Below the pieces are notes generated by a model. It saw nothing but the letters and a program-made list of their open reading frames with translations. It had not been told where the DNA came from and did not search any database. A stretch of DNA of 14,281 nt from an uncultured Bacilli bacterium. Its GTDB lineage: Bacteria; Bacillota_I; Bacilli_A; RF39; UBA660. The stretch is from the NCBI GenBank assembly GCA_947627145.1, contig CANQUW010000022.1:1-14281 (forward strand), in the 5' to 3' direction. The first letter of the stretch is position 1; each line of letters opens with the position of its first letter. Positions 7,064-14,048 of this stretch are shown in pieces. Made by a program: the position numbers and the translations under genes.

Positions 7064-8827
7064 TTATAATTCTTTTAAATAATTAAATAAATTCTCTGCT
7101 GTTTTTTTGTCTAATACTTTTTCTAAATCTTCTATACTTGCTTCTTTTAATTTTTTAAGTGAACCAAAAGTTTTAATTAACTCTTTACGTCTTTTTTCTC
7201 CAATACCAGGAGATAATTCTAGAACTGAAGATAAAGTTCCTTTACTTTTTAGATTTCTATGATATGTAATTGCATATCTATGTACTTCATCTTGTATTCT
7301 AGTTAAAAATAAGAAGAGATGACTATTTTTATCAAGTTCTAATATTTCATAATTTTCATTCATTATATGACTAGTTCTGTGTTTATCATTTTTTACAAGT
7401 CCAATAATAGGAATATGAAGACCTAGACTATCTATAATTTCTTTTACTACTCCTATTTGAGTCTTGCCACCATCAAGAACAATTAAGTCTGGTTTTCGTA
7501 AATCTTCCATTAAAACTTTATAATATCTTCTATATACCACTTCTTTCATAGCAGAAAGATCATCGCGAGCATCAGTTGTAATTTTAAATTTACGATATAA
7601 ATCTTTTCTTGGTAAGAAGTCTTCATATACAACCATTCCTCCAACATAGAAAGTTCCAAAAAGATGAGAGTTATCAAAAGACTCTATTAGAGAGGCACTT
7701 TTTAAATTTAAAAGACTCTTTAATTCTTCTACTGCTTTTAATCTTTCATCATCACGTCGTTTTATAGTTTCTTCTTCTAAGTCTAATTTCTCTTTAGCAT
7801 TCTCTCTTGCTAAATCTAGTAGTTTTTTTAATTTACCACGTAATGGAGTATTTACTTTTACATCTAAATATTTACCAATTAATTCTTTATCTAAAGTAGA
7901 TGGTATTAATAATTCATGAGGATGCATTCCAAGATTATCATAAAATTTTATAATATATTCTTCTACATTTTCATCTATATCTCCAATATAGGAAATAATA
8001 TCTGAGTGTCTTCCAAATAAAAGTCCATCTCTTATAAAGAAAACTTGTATAGATAAATAATTATTATGTTCATAGTAATTTATTAAATCAAAGTTAAATC
8101 CACGATTTAAATCTATTTTTTGTTTCTTTAAAGTAATAGATATTGAATCTAGCATCTTTTTTATTTCTGCAGCTTTTTCATAATTTAAATTATCACTTGC
8201 TTTTTTCATTTCACTTTCTAATTTTGAAACAACTTTACTACTATCGCCTTTTAAAAAGGAAATAATTTCTTTAGTCATATTTTTTATAACTTCTGGGTCT
8301 ACTTCTTTCTTACAATAACCTAGACATTCATGAATATGATAATAAAGGCATAAATCTTTACCTAGAGTTTCACATTTTCTTAAGGGATAAAGTCTATTTA
8401 ACATATTAACTGTATTTCTTGCAGCATATACATTAGGATAAGGTCCATATAGATGAGTTTTATTTTTCTTTCTCTTTACATTTCTTACTACTTTAAGTTT
8501 AGGATATTTCTCACAAGTAAGTTCAATGTATGGATAACTTTTATCATCTTTAAGTAAAATATTATATTTAGGATTATATTTTTTTATTAAAGTAATTTCA
8601 AGTATTAAAGATTCTAATTCAGATGAGGTAACAATATATTCAAAGTCATCTATATCACGAACAAGCATAGCAGTTTTTCCTGTTACTGTTCCTGTGAAAT
8701 AACTTTTAAGTCTATTTTTTAAATTCTTAGCTTTACCAACATAAATAATAACACCATCTTTATTTTTCATTTGATAACTACCTGGTTTAGTTGGTACAAG
8801 AGACAGTTTTTCTTTAAAATCTTTCAT
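7064..8827 (-). CDS. uvrC: Excinuclease ABC subunit C
   Basis: UvrC makes both incisions around a lesion marked by UvrA and UvrB. The 587 residues contain the expected parts: an N-terminal GIY-YIG nuclease (PGSYQMKN...IIYVGKAKNLKNRL, residues 15-45) for the 3' cut; a Cys cluster near 150-170; a UVR helix that binds UvrB (about 200-230, NLNYEKAAEIKKMLDSI); the RNase H-like nuclease for the 5' cut (SFDNSHLFG near 380 and VLDGGKTQ near 455); and a C-terminal helix-hairpin-helix (LSPGIGEKRRKELIKTFGSL). GGAGGT lies seven bases before the ATG. It is the first gene of the uvrC-pilin-mutL-miaA operon, from a promoter that overlaps the preceding gene's terminator. Confidence 0.97.
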   Translation of the reverse strand: MKDFKEKLSLVPTKPGSYQMKNKDGVIIYVGKAKNLKNRLKSYFTGTVTGKTAMLVRDIDDFEYIVTSSELESLILEITLIKKYNPKYNILLKDDKSYPYIELTCEKYPKLKVVRNVKRKKNKTHLYGPYPNVYAARNTVNMLNRLYPLRKCETLGKDLCLYYHIHECLGYCKKEVDPEVIKNMTKEIISFLKGDSSKVVSKLESEMKKASDNLNYEKAAEIKKMLDSISITLKKQKIDLNRGFNFDLINYYEHNNYLSIQVFFIRDGLLFGRHSDIISYIGDIDENVEEYIIKFYDNLGMHPHELLIPSTLDKELIGKYLDVKVNTPLRGKLKKLLDLARENAKEKLDLEEETIKRRDDERLKAVEELKSLLNLKSASLIESFDNSHLFGTFYVGGMVVYEDFLPRKDLYRKFKITTDARDDLSAMKEVVYRRYYKVLMEDLRKPDLIVLDGGKTQIGVVKEIIDSLGLHIPIIGLVKNDKHRTSHIMNENYEILELDKNSHLFLFLTRIQDEVHRYAITYHRNLKSKGTLSSVLELSPGIGEKRRKELIKTFGSLKKLKEASIEDLEKVLDKKTAENLFNYLKEL

Positions 8828-8852
8828 ATATTATACCTCCTTCTCTTTTTAT

Positions 8853-8881
8853 ATTATATAAAGAAAAAATAGTTTTTTCAA
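8853..8881 (-). promoter_or_regulatory. Promoter of the uvrC operon
   Basis: On the minus strand TTGAAA (8876-8881) and TATAAT (8853-8858) are separated by exactly 17 bases. The -35 lies in the loop and arm of the upstream terminator, so the two signals share DNA. No clear LexA box is visible nearby. Confidence 0.65.
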
Positions 8882-8890
8882 ACTATTTTA
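8863..8890 (-). terminator. Terminator of the acidic coiled-coil gene
   Basis: AAAATAGTTT (minus strand, 8880-8889) pairs with AAACTATTTT (8866-8875) around a four-base loop, ending in a T-rich tail. The 10-bp stem overlaps the stop codon. It contains only two G-C pairs, so efficiency is uncertain. Confidence 0.7.
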
Positions 8891-9691
8891 ATTTTCTAAA
8901 AAACTTTGTATGTTTGCGAAGAACGATGTATCGTCTTCATCTTTCAATTCATTTGTTGTACCAATGTTTTCAGTTGTATTGTCTTCTAATGTTTCATTGT
9001 TTTCTTCAGTTATTTCTTCTGCTTGAGTTGTTTCTACATTTTCTACTGTTGGCTCTATAGCTGGTTTTATTTCATCTTCTATTTCATTTGACTCTTCAAC
9101 TTTTTCTTCTGTATTTTCTTCTTGTTTTATTTCAACTACATCTTGGCTTTTATTTTTATCTATATTAGGATTTTGTAAAGCAGCTTCTTTTTGTTCAGCA
9201 TCTACTCTTGCTTGTTCAGCTTCAGTTTCTTCTCTATTAGCAACATCTCTTGCTTCTTTTAATTCTCTTTCAACTTGAGAAAGTTCTTCACTTGCATCTT
9301 GTAAATGTAGAGTTTCACTTTCAACTACATCTTTTGCTTGCTCTTCCTCTTCTTCTTTTTGCCTTAATAATTCTTGTGCATCTTCTCTAGCACCAATAGC
9401 TTCAATCTCACGAGTTTTAGCATCTTTTAAAATTGCTTCTTTCTCATTTACTTTTTCTTGAGCATTTTGAAGATCTAATTCTAAGTTAGCAACATTTTGA
9501 CGAGCAACTTTAGCTTGAGCTTCTTTGTTTATAGCATATTCTCTTGCTTTATCAGCTTCTTGTCTTAATTGTTTTCTGTACTCATCGTTTCTTCTTTTTT
9601 CTTCATCGTGAGCTGCCTTTATTAATTTTTGTAAAGCATCTGGTTCTAACTTTTCTAAATCAATGCTATTAAAATCCATATCGTTATTCAT
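8888..9691 (-). CDS. Acidic coiled-coil protein of unknown function
   Basis: I do not recognise this 267-residue protein. Residues about 30-170 are rich in Glu, Ala, Gln, Lys and Arg with heptad-like spacing and almost no Pro or Gly, predicting a long coiled coil. Residues about 180-255 are a Glu/Thr/Asn-rich acidic stretch with repeated EE, ENTEE and TTEN-like words, probably disordered. The C-terminus DDTSFFANIQSFLEN is a short amphipathic segment that could dock a partner. There is no signal peptide or membrane segment, so it is probably cytoplasmic. AAGGAG (9701-9706) is nine bases before the ATG. It is monocistronic, with a good promoter and terminator. Low-complexity composition makes distant database matches unreliable. 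Confidence 0.85.
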   Translation of the reverse strand: MNNDMDFNSIDLEKLEPDALQKLIKAAHDEEKRRNDEYRKQLRQEADKAREYAINKEAQAKVARQNVANLELDLQNAQEKVNEKEAILKDAKTREIEAIGAREDAQELLRQKEEEEEQAKDVVESETLHLQDASEELSQVERELKEARDVANREETEAEQARVDAEQKEAALQNPNIDKNKSQDVVEIKQEENTEEKVEESNEIEDEIKPAIEPTVENVETTQAEEITEENNETLEDNTTENIGTTNELKDEDDTSFFANIQSFLEN

Positions 9692-9741
9692 ACTTCATCT
9701 CTCCTTATTCTTTTTTTGTAGTATTTCCTATTATCAAGATA

Positions 9742-9770
9742 ATTATAACATAGTATTTTTCAAATGTAAA
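9742..9770 (-). promoter_or_regulatory. Strong promoter of the acidic coiled-coil gene
   Basis: TTTACA (minus strand, 9765-9770), 17 bases, then TATAAT (9742-9747) with a TGT extension. The -35 is one arm of an 8-bp inverted repeat (AATGTAAA at 9763-9770, TTTACATT at 9798-9805) reaching back towards the preceding gene, which could be a weak terminator or an operator. Confidence 0.7.
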
Positions 9771-9809
9771 TCACTAAAAATATAACTTTTTGACAATTTT
9801 ACATTATTT

Positions 9810-10343
9810 TTATTTTGTTTTACCAGTATTCTTTTTATTTTCTATTAAAGTATTATTTATTTTTCCAATACTAGTCGCACCATTGATTACTATTTTATTA
9901 TTTTCTAAATCATTTAAAGTTATTCTTTTATGAGTTTTATTTATCTTTATAGTGTTACTACCATTAATACCTTGTTTTCTTCTTTCTTTTAATTCTTTTT
10001 TTACATCTAGAAATTCACGAGAAGATTTATCACTCATCTGTTTAGATTTTAAACTTTCTTTTTTTAATTTTTCTTTTTTTATTTCTAGTCTTCTTATTTC
10101 TTCTTTCAAACTTTTTATTTTACTTTCAACATCGTATAATTCTCTAATATTAGTTTCATATTTTCTTAAAGACTTAAATCTTTCTTTATCTTTTTCTAAT
10201 ACTTTGTTTTCTAGAACTTCAATGTCTTTTTTATATGTGAGTATGTTGTCAAGTCTTTCATCTAAAACTTTTGTGGTCATCTTTAATTCATTTAAGTCCA
10301 TAGATTTCATAAAGTTTACGAATTCATCTACTACTTTATCCAT
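9810..10343 (-). CDS. Basic coiled-coil protein of unknown function
   Basis: I do not recognise this protein of about 177 residues. Residues about 25-125 are a Lys/Glu/Arg/Leu-rich helix with heptad character, predicting a coiled coil. The last 50 residues are Asn/Ile/Lys/Thr-rich (KINKTHKRITLNDLENNKIVINGA) and may form a small beta structure. It is strongly basic, unlike its acidic neighbour. I choose the ATG at 10343 because GGGAG (10353-10357) is nine bases away; the ATG at 10352 would touch it. The start overlaps the end of the DUF1292-like gene by eight bases (ATGGATAA), so the two are probably translationally coupled and may work together. No membrane segment is visible. Confidence 0.75.
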   Translation of the reverse strand: MDKVVDEFVNFMKSMDLNELKMTTKVLDERLDNILTYKKDIEVLENKVLEKDKERFKSLRKYETNIRELYDVESKIKSLKEEIRRLEIKKEKLKKESLKSKQMSDKSSREFLDVKKELKERRKQGINGSNTIKINKTHKRITLNDLENNKIVINGATSIGKINNTLIENKKNTGKTK

Positions 10344-10596
10344 AAACTTCATCTCCCATGCTTTTTATCTTATTTATCCTCTTTTCAATATATTTAATTT
10401 CTTCTTCATCTTTTACAGGATTTAGAATAATGGTATTATCTTTTTTCTTATTTATAATAGATGCATATATGTTTTCATTATCTAAATCAATCGTATATAA
10501 AATATAGTTTTTATTTGCTGATTCAAAAATATCTAATACTTTAATATTTACATCTTTAATATTACCTAACGTTGCAGTTAATTCTTCTTTTACCAT
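10336..10596 (-). CDS. DUF1292-like small protein
   Basis: An 86-residue acidic protein with alternating beta-type segments (IKVLDIFES, YILYTIDLD, IYASIINKK, TIILNPVKDEEEIKYIEKRI). The pattern of a short strand-rich core followed by 'NPVxDEEEIKYIE' resembles DUF1292 (YrzB-like) proteins of Firmicutes, whose function is unknown. I assign it by pattern only. The ATG at 10596 is preceded by AGGTGAT (10601-10607); an upstream in-frame GTG lies within that site and is unlikely to be used. It is the first gene of a two-gene unit and overlaps the basic coiled-coil gene by eight bases. Confidence 0.7.
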   Translation of the reverse strand: MVKEELTATLGNIKDVNIKVLDIFESANKNYILYTIDLDNENIYASIINKKKDNTIILNPVKDEEEIKYIEKRINKIKSMGDEVYG

Positions 10597-10624
10597 TACT
10601 ATCACCTATTTTCTATACTAATAC

Positions 10625-10653
10625 ATTTTAACATATTTAAAATAGCAAGTAAA
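10625..10653 (-). promoter_or_regulatory. Promoter of the DUF1292-like / coiled-coil pair
   Basis: TTTACT (minus strand, 10648-10653), 17 bases, then TAAAAT (10625-10630) with a TGT extension. It lies directly after the yneF terminator and about 30 bases before the ATG. Confidence 0.65.
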
Positions 10654-10662
10654 CAGAAAAAT

Positions 10663-10691
10663 AAAAAAAGATTACTATTTTTTTAGTAACC
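10663..10691 (-). terminator. Terminator after yneF
   Basis: GGTTACTA (minus strand, 10684-10691) pairs with TAGTAATC (10670-10677), one pair being G-T, followed by seven T residues (10663-10669). It lies three bases after the yneF stop codon. Confidence 0.85.
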
Positions 10692-10694
10692 TTC

Positions 10695-10904
10695 TTACAT
10701 ATATTTTTGCATAGATTTCATCATTTGGTTTATTTGTTTTTGATTTGGTTTTCTTCCCATTTGTGTCATTAATGCTTTGATCATAGCCTCGTTAATTGGA
10801 GGATTATCCTTTAAATATTTTTTCATAAAATATCTAGCAACGAAGAAACCAATAACAAGTCCAATGATAAGACCTACAACAAGTATTAATATATCATGCC
10901 ACAT
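10695..10904 (-). CDS. yneF: UPF0154 membrane protein YneF
   Basis: A 69-residue protein with one N-terminal membrane helix ([23 protein letters not shown], about residues 5-27) and the family's conserved tail [37 protein letters not shown]. This matches B. subtilis YneF in length and motif order. Its function is unknown. AAGGAGGA (10911-10918) precedes the ATG. It follows the sirA-like gene by 32 bases with no promoter between them, so the two are probably cotranscribed, as in the B. subtilis tkt-yneE-yneF cluster. Confidence 0.93.
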   Translation of the reverse strand: MWHDILILVVGLIIGLVIGFFVARYFMKKYLKDNPPINEAMIKALMTQMGRKPNQKQINQMMKSMQKYM

Positions 10905-10936
10905 AATTATTCCTCCTTCCTATATTTTACTAAAAA

Positions 10937-11371
10937 TCATTTAATTAAACAAGAGGAATTTATATCATCTAGGAAAAAATAATCACTTGTTTCAAAATCA
11001 CATATAAAATAATGATTGTTATAAAGATATAAAATATTAAAAAATGAAGTCATATTCTGTTCAGCTTCTATTTTTATAAATGATCTTTTTACTTCTAAGA
11101 TGCTTATTTCATCTTTATATAAATTATTTATAATATGTTTATTATCTCTTTTACTATATGGTATGTCCTTATGCATTTTTAAGAACAAAAAATTATCAAG
11201 AGCAATTTTATTTATAGGTTCTACTAATTGATTAAATACTTGAAAACCATAATCAAAGTCTAGGTTTTTAAGAAAATATAATTGTTTTAGAATATTATAA
11301 AGATTAAAAGGATTATCTTTATATAAACTTACAAATTCATCTTTGATATCAAAAATATAAAAAACTCTCAT
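10937..11371 (-). CDS. sirA: SirA (YneE)-like replication inhibitor
   Basis: About 144 residues, close to B. subtilis SirA (148). Similarity by eye is modest but spread along the protein: an N-terminal VFYIFDIKDEFVSLYK resembling the Tyr-rich strand and 'IKEEFA' of SirA, a central FNQLVEPI, and a C-terminal HYFICDFETSDYFFLDDI. Its place between tkt and yneF is exactly that of yneE/sirA in Bacillus, which I weigh heavily. In Bacillus SirA binds domain I of DnaA and blocks new replication rounds at sporulation onset; whether this organism sporulates cannot be told here. I choose the ATG at 11371, after GGTGAT (11376-11381). The ATG at 11383 has no ribosome binding site. It ends in TGA. The start lies in an inverted repeat. 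Confidence 0.7.
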   Translation of the reverse strand: MRVFYIFDIKDEFVSLYKDNPFNLYNILKQLYFLKNLDFDYGFQVFNQLVEPINKIALDNFLFLKMHKDIPYSKRDNKHIINNLYKDEISILEVKRSFIKIEAEQNMTSFFNILYLYNNHYFICDFETSDYFFLDDINSSCLIK

Positions 11372-11409
11372 AATTATCACCATTTATAGAATAACAAATA
11401 TGAGAGTTT
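11362..11409 (-). promoter_or_regulatory. Hairpin over the sirA-like start codon
   Basis: AAACTCTCATA (minus strand, 11399-11409) and TATGAGAGTTT (11362-11372) form an 11-bp perfect stem. The second arm contains the chosen ATG and its first codons, and the 26-base loop exposes GGTGAT. Six T residues end and follow the second arm (11359-11364), so it could act as an intrinsic terminator/attenuator or simply limit initiation. No promoter was identified with confidence between it and the ncRNA terminator. Confidence 0.6.
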
Positions 11410-11434
11410 GTTTTTGTCGAATTATATTATTTTT

Positions 11435-11473
11435 AAAAAATATTAAAACAGGATTCATCAATAGATAAATCCT
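11435..11473 (-). terminator. Terminator of the ncRNA/leader
   Basis: AGGATT-T-ATC (minus strand, 11464-11473) pairs with GAT-G-AATCCT (11450-11459), followed by GTTTTAATATTTTTT. The T tract is interrupted but long. A competing perfect hairpin CAATAG/CTATTG (11472-11477 with 11459-11464) shares bases with the terminator stem and cannot form at the same time. Confidence 0.7.
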
Positions 11474-11583
11474 ATTGGTAGCAGCCCGACTTACGTTTAT
11501 GCGGGCAGGTCTGCTTCCACTTTGCGTTTAACCTATATTATATAGGCCGCCGAAGCTAGGCTGGGGCTACCATCTCCCGTCAC
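11436..11583 (-). ncRNA. Structured RNA of about 145 nt, family not assigned
   Basis: A promoter directly after tkt and a terminator frame a stretch that is clearly richer in G and C than its surroundings and has no open frame. Visible pairing on the minus strand: GGTAGC (11566-11571) with GCTACC (11477-11482), extendable by AGCC/GGCT; CCTATA with TATAGG near 11531-11545; GCAG with CTGC near 11508; and GCCCG with CGGGC around a 13-base loop (about 11484-11506). The long closing stem plus internal hairpins fits either a stand-alone small RNA such as a 6S-type RNA or a cis-acting leader of sirA-yneF. I could not match SRP RNA, tmRNA, RNase P or any riboswitch consensus I know. Confidence 0.75.
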
Positions 11584-11588
11584 TTATA

Positions 11589-11617
11589 ATTATAACACAA
11601 TATTTACCAAATGTAAA
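11589..11617 (-). promoter_or_regulatory. Strong promoter of the structured RNA
   Basis: TTTACA (minus strand, 11612-11617), 17 bases, then a perfect TATAAT (11589-11594) with a TGT extension. The -35 begins two bases after the tkt stop codon. Transcription is expected to start near 11583. Confidence 0.8.
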
Positions 11618-11619
11618 TA

Positions 11620-13602
11620 TTATTTTAATAAGTTTTCTACTCTTTCTTCTAAAGAATCTATATCAAATAAGAATTTATGTTTTACATCATTACTATTACC
11701 ACTATATCCAAAGTTATCTACTGATAAGATATATTTATCTTGGAAAATAATTTTATTCCATGAATAAGATACTCCTGCTTCTAAAGCGATTTTTTTAATT
11801 CCGATAGGTAGTATTTCTTCTTGATAACTCTTATCTTTATTTAAGAACTTACTAATACAAGGAACACTTACTACTCTTATATGAAATCCTTTTTTTAGAA
11901 GTCTATTAGAAAGTTCTATTGCACTATGTAGTTCTTCTCCTGTTGCGAGAATTATTGCATCAATTTTTTCTTCATAGTCTACTACTATATAAGCTCCATT
12001 TTTAACTTCACTTATTTTAGTATTATCTAATATTTTAGTTTTATTACGAGTGATAGCAATTACTGATGGTTTATTACTTTTAAATACTTCTTTATAAACA
12101 CCTATTACTTCATTAGCATCTGCTGGACGATATACTTCTAAATTTGGTACTACACGTAGAGATGATAATTGTTCGATTGGCTCGTGAGTTGGGCCATCTT
12201 CTCCTACTGTTATTGAATCGTGTGTAAAAATATAAGTTACTGGAAGCCTCATCATAGCGCTTAGCCTTAGAGAACCTCTTAAGTAATCACTAAAACTTAA
12301 GAAAGTTGAACCATAACTTCTAAAACCTACTAAAGCAAGTCCATTAAGGATAGCACCCATAGCATGTTCTCTTACACCAAAGTAAATATTTTTACCACTA
12401 TAATTATCAGATGCAAAGTCTCCTTCATCTTTTACATAGTTTTTGCATGCTCCAAAAAGGTCTGCACTTCCACCAAATAATGTATCATTGTTTCTTGCAA
12501 GTGATGATAAAACTTTACCTGATGAATCTCTTAATAATTCACTACCCTCTTCAGGTATATCATATTCTAATTTTTCTAAATCTACATAATAATCTTTATC
12601 TATAAAATGTTTTAGTTTTTCTTTTAAGATAGGATTTAAATTTTCTACTTTAGTATTAAATTCATCTACTATACCATGACAACGTTCACTTATTAAATAT
12701 TGCATATCTTCCATAGTATCACTAGTTACTTGGAAAGGTACATTTCTAAATCCTAGTTTCATCTTTATATTTTCAATATCTTCTTTTTCTAGAGGTTTTC
12801 CATGAACTTCAGCAGTTCCTTGAAGATGTGAATATTTACCAAGTACTGTTTTTACTTCTATGATAGTAGGCTTATCACTCTTTTTAGCATTATTAAGTGC
12901 TGCATCTATCTCATCTAGACTATTATCACTATTTACATATATATAATTCCAATTCATACTTTCAAATCTTGTTTTTATATCATCTTTAAAAGTTTTATTA
13001 GTTTTTCCATCTAGACAAACATCATTAGAATCATATAATACAATTAACTTATTAAGTTTTAAAGCTCCTGCAAGACTTGCTGCTTCATAACTTACACCTT
13101 CCATTAAGTCTCCATCTCCACATAAAACATAAGTGTTGAAGTCTACTATTTTTTCATCTTTATTAAATATTGACTCTAAATGAGCTTCACCCATTGCCAT
13201 ACCAACAGCACTAGCAATACCTTGTCCTAAAGGCCCAGTTGTCATATCAACTCCTGGAGTATGTCCATATTCAGGATGACCTGGTGTAATAGAATCTATC
13301 TTTCTAAAATTCTTTAAATCTTCTATTTCAATATTATAACCTGCCATATGAAGTGTTGCATATAACAAAGCAGAACCATGCCCTGCAGACATTACAAATC
13401 TATCTCTATTGAAGAAATCTGGATGTGATGGAGAGATTCTTAAATGTTTTGCATATAGCATATAAATAAGAGGTGCCGCACTTAAAACAATACCTGGATG
13501 TCCACTCTTTGCATTATCAATTATATCAATTCCTAAACATCTAATTTGATCAATTATTTTTTGATCAGATATTTCATTATCATTATTTTTAATCGCTATC
13601 AT
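11620..13602 (-). CDS. tkt: Transketolase
   Basis: Transketolase is a thiamine diphosphate enzyme that moves two-carbon units between sugar phosphates in the non-oxidative pentose phosphate pathway. The 660 residues are full length. Motifs: KSGHPG near residue 35, GHTPGVDMTTGPLGQG near 110, the ThDP/metal motif GDGDLMEGVSYEAASLA near 160, FGVREHAMG with the catalytic Glu near 412, and HDSIxVGEDGPTHEPIEQL near 465. GAGGAGGA lies about five bases before the ATG. It appears monocistronic: an extended -10 promoter lies upstream, and a new promoter begins right at its end. Adjacency to sirA/yneF matches Bacillus. Confidence 0.97.
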   Translation of the reverse strand: MIAIKNNDNEISDQKIIDQIRCLGIDIIDNAKSGHPGIVLSAAPLIYMLYAKHLRISPSHPDFFNRDRFVMSAGHGSALLYATLHMAGYNIEIEDLKNFRKIDSITPGHPEYGHTPGVDMTTGPLGQGIASAVGMAMGEAHLESIFNKDEKIVDFNTYVLCGDGDLMEGVSYEAASLAGALKLNKLIVLYDSNDVCLDGKTNKTFKDDIKTRFESMNWNYIYVNSDNSLDEIDAALNNAKKSDKPTIIEVKTVLGKYSHLQGTAEVHGKPLEKEDIENIKMKLGFRNVPFQVTSDTMEDMQYLISERCHGIVDEFNTKVENLNPILKEKLKHFIDKDYYVDLEKLEYDIPEEGSELLRDSSGKVLSSLARNNDTLFGGSADLFGACKNYVKDEGDFASDNYSGKNIYFGVREHAMGAILNGLALVGFRSYGSTFLSFSDYLRGSLRLSAMMRLPVTYIFTHDSITVGEDGPTHEPIEQLSSLRVVPNLEVYRPADANEVIGVYKEVFKSNKPSVIAITRNKTKILDNTKISEVKNGAYIVVDYEEKIDAIILATGEELHSAIELSNRLLKKGFHIRVVSVPCISKFLNKDKSYQEEILPIGIKKIALEAGVSYSWNKIIFQDKYILSVDNFGYSGNSNDVKHKFLFDIDSLEERVENLLK

Positions 13603-13623
13603 ATAATCCTCCTCGGTGTTTAT

Positions 13624-13632
13624 ATTGTATCA
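13624..13632 (-). promoter_or_regulatory. Extended -10 promoter of tkt
   Basis: The minus strand reads TGATACAAT about 20 bases before the tkt ATG. The -35 region (TATATT) is poor, so recognition would rely on the TGn extension. It sits next to the preceding gene's terminator. Confidence 0.45.
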
Positions 13633-13640
13633 TATATTAA

Positions 13641-13667
13641 AAGAAAAATATACACTAACGTATATTT
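13641..13667 (-). terminator. Terminator of the small helical protein gene
   Basis: AAATATAC (minus strand, 13660-13667) pairs with GTATATTT (13646-13653) around a six-base loop, with a T-rich tail (TTTTTCTTTT). The first arm overlaps the stop codon. Confidence 0.7.
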
Positions 13668-13989
13668 AACCATTTATAATTTTATCTATCTTTTCTATAT
13701 CAATACCTTCTTCTTTTAGTTTTTTAGTTACATGTAAAACACTTTCTTTTCTTCCTTCTGAATACTTATTATTATATTCTTTTAATAGTTTTACTATTAA
13801 AGGTTCATACATTAAATTATCACTTTCAAATAACTCCCATTTCTTATAATAAACTTCTTCTAAATAAAGACCTGTAATATTAGATATTTCATCTAAACTA
13901 TAACCATAATTTAACATATTTTTTATAACATCTTCTTCTACCTTTAAAAATCCTCTATCCCAACTTTTTTGTAATATAATATTATCCAT
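13666..13989 (-). CDS. Small helical protein resembling Rpn/transposase C-terminal tails
   Basis: About 107 residues, mostly helical. Two related pieces are visible: VIKNMLNYGYSLDEISNITG (about 20-40) and VTKKLKEEGIDIEKIDKIING at the C-terminus, preceded by SEGRKES. This 'EGRKE...A(K/R)xLxxGxxxxxIxxxTGLxxxEI' style is typical of the tail of Rpn-family recombination-promoting nucleases/putative transposases (PD-(D/E)XK_2), but the nuclease core is absent. It may be a stand-alone regulator or a trimmed remnant; I cannot say which. The start is the ATG at 13989, after GGAGGT; an ATG at 14001 overlaps that site. Own promoter and terminator suggest it is expressed. Confidence 0.7.
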   Translation of the reverse strand: MDNIILQKSWDRGFLKVEEDVIKNMLNYGYSLDEISNITGLYLEEVYYKKWELFESDNLMYEPLIVKLLKEYNNKYSEGRKESVLHVTKKLKEEGIDIEKIDKIING

Positions 13990-14000
13990 AAATACCTCCA

Positions 14001-14048
14001 TTAACTATTTGTTAACATAATTATATAATATATATTTTTAGTATTCAA
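14001..14048 (-). promoter_or_regulatory. Promoter and possible operator of the small helical protein
   Basis: TTGAAT (minus strand, 14043-14048), 17 bases, then a perfect TATAAT (14020-14025). Between the -10 and the ribosome binding site lies TTAAC-TATTT-GTTAA (14001-14015), a perfect short inverted repeat that could bind a repressor. Confidence 0.6.

Noticed and set aside
10937..10939. TGA read as tryptophan (Mycoplasma-type code)
   Set aside because: TGG encodes Trp in ftsK and dinD, and reading through this TGA would only add a few residues overlapping the next ribosome binding site.
11436..11583. SRP RNA, tmRNA, RNase P RNA, fluoride or TPP riboswitch
   Set aside because: GGAAGCAG occurs but without the paired GGTCAGG and tetraloop of SRP RNA; GGAGATGG occurs without the rest of the fluoride consensus; no tmRNA, RNase P or TPP core motifs are present.
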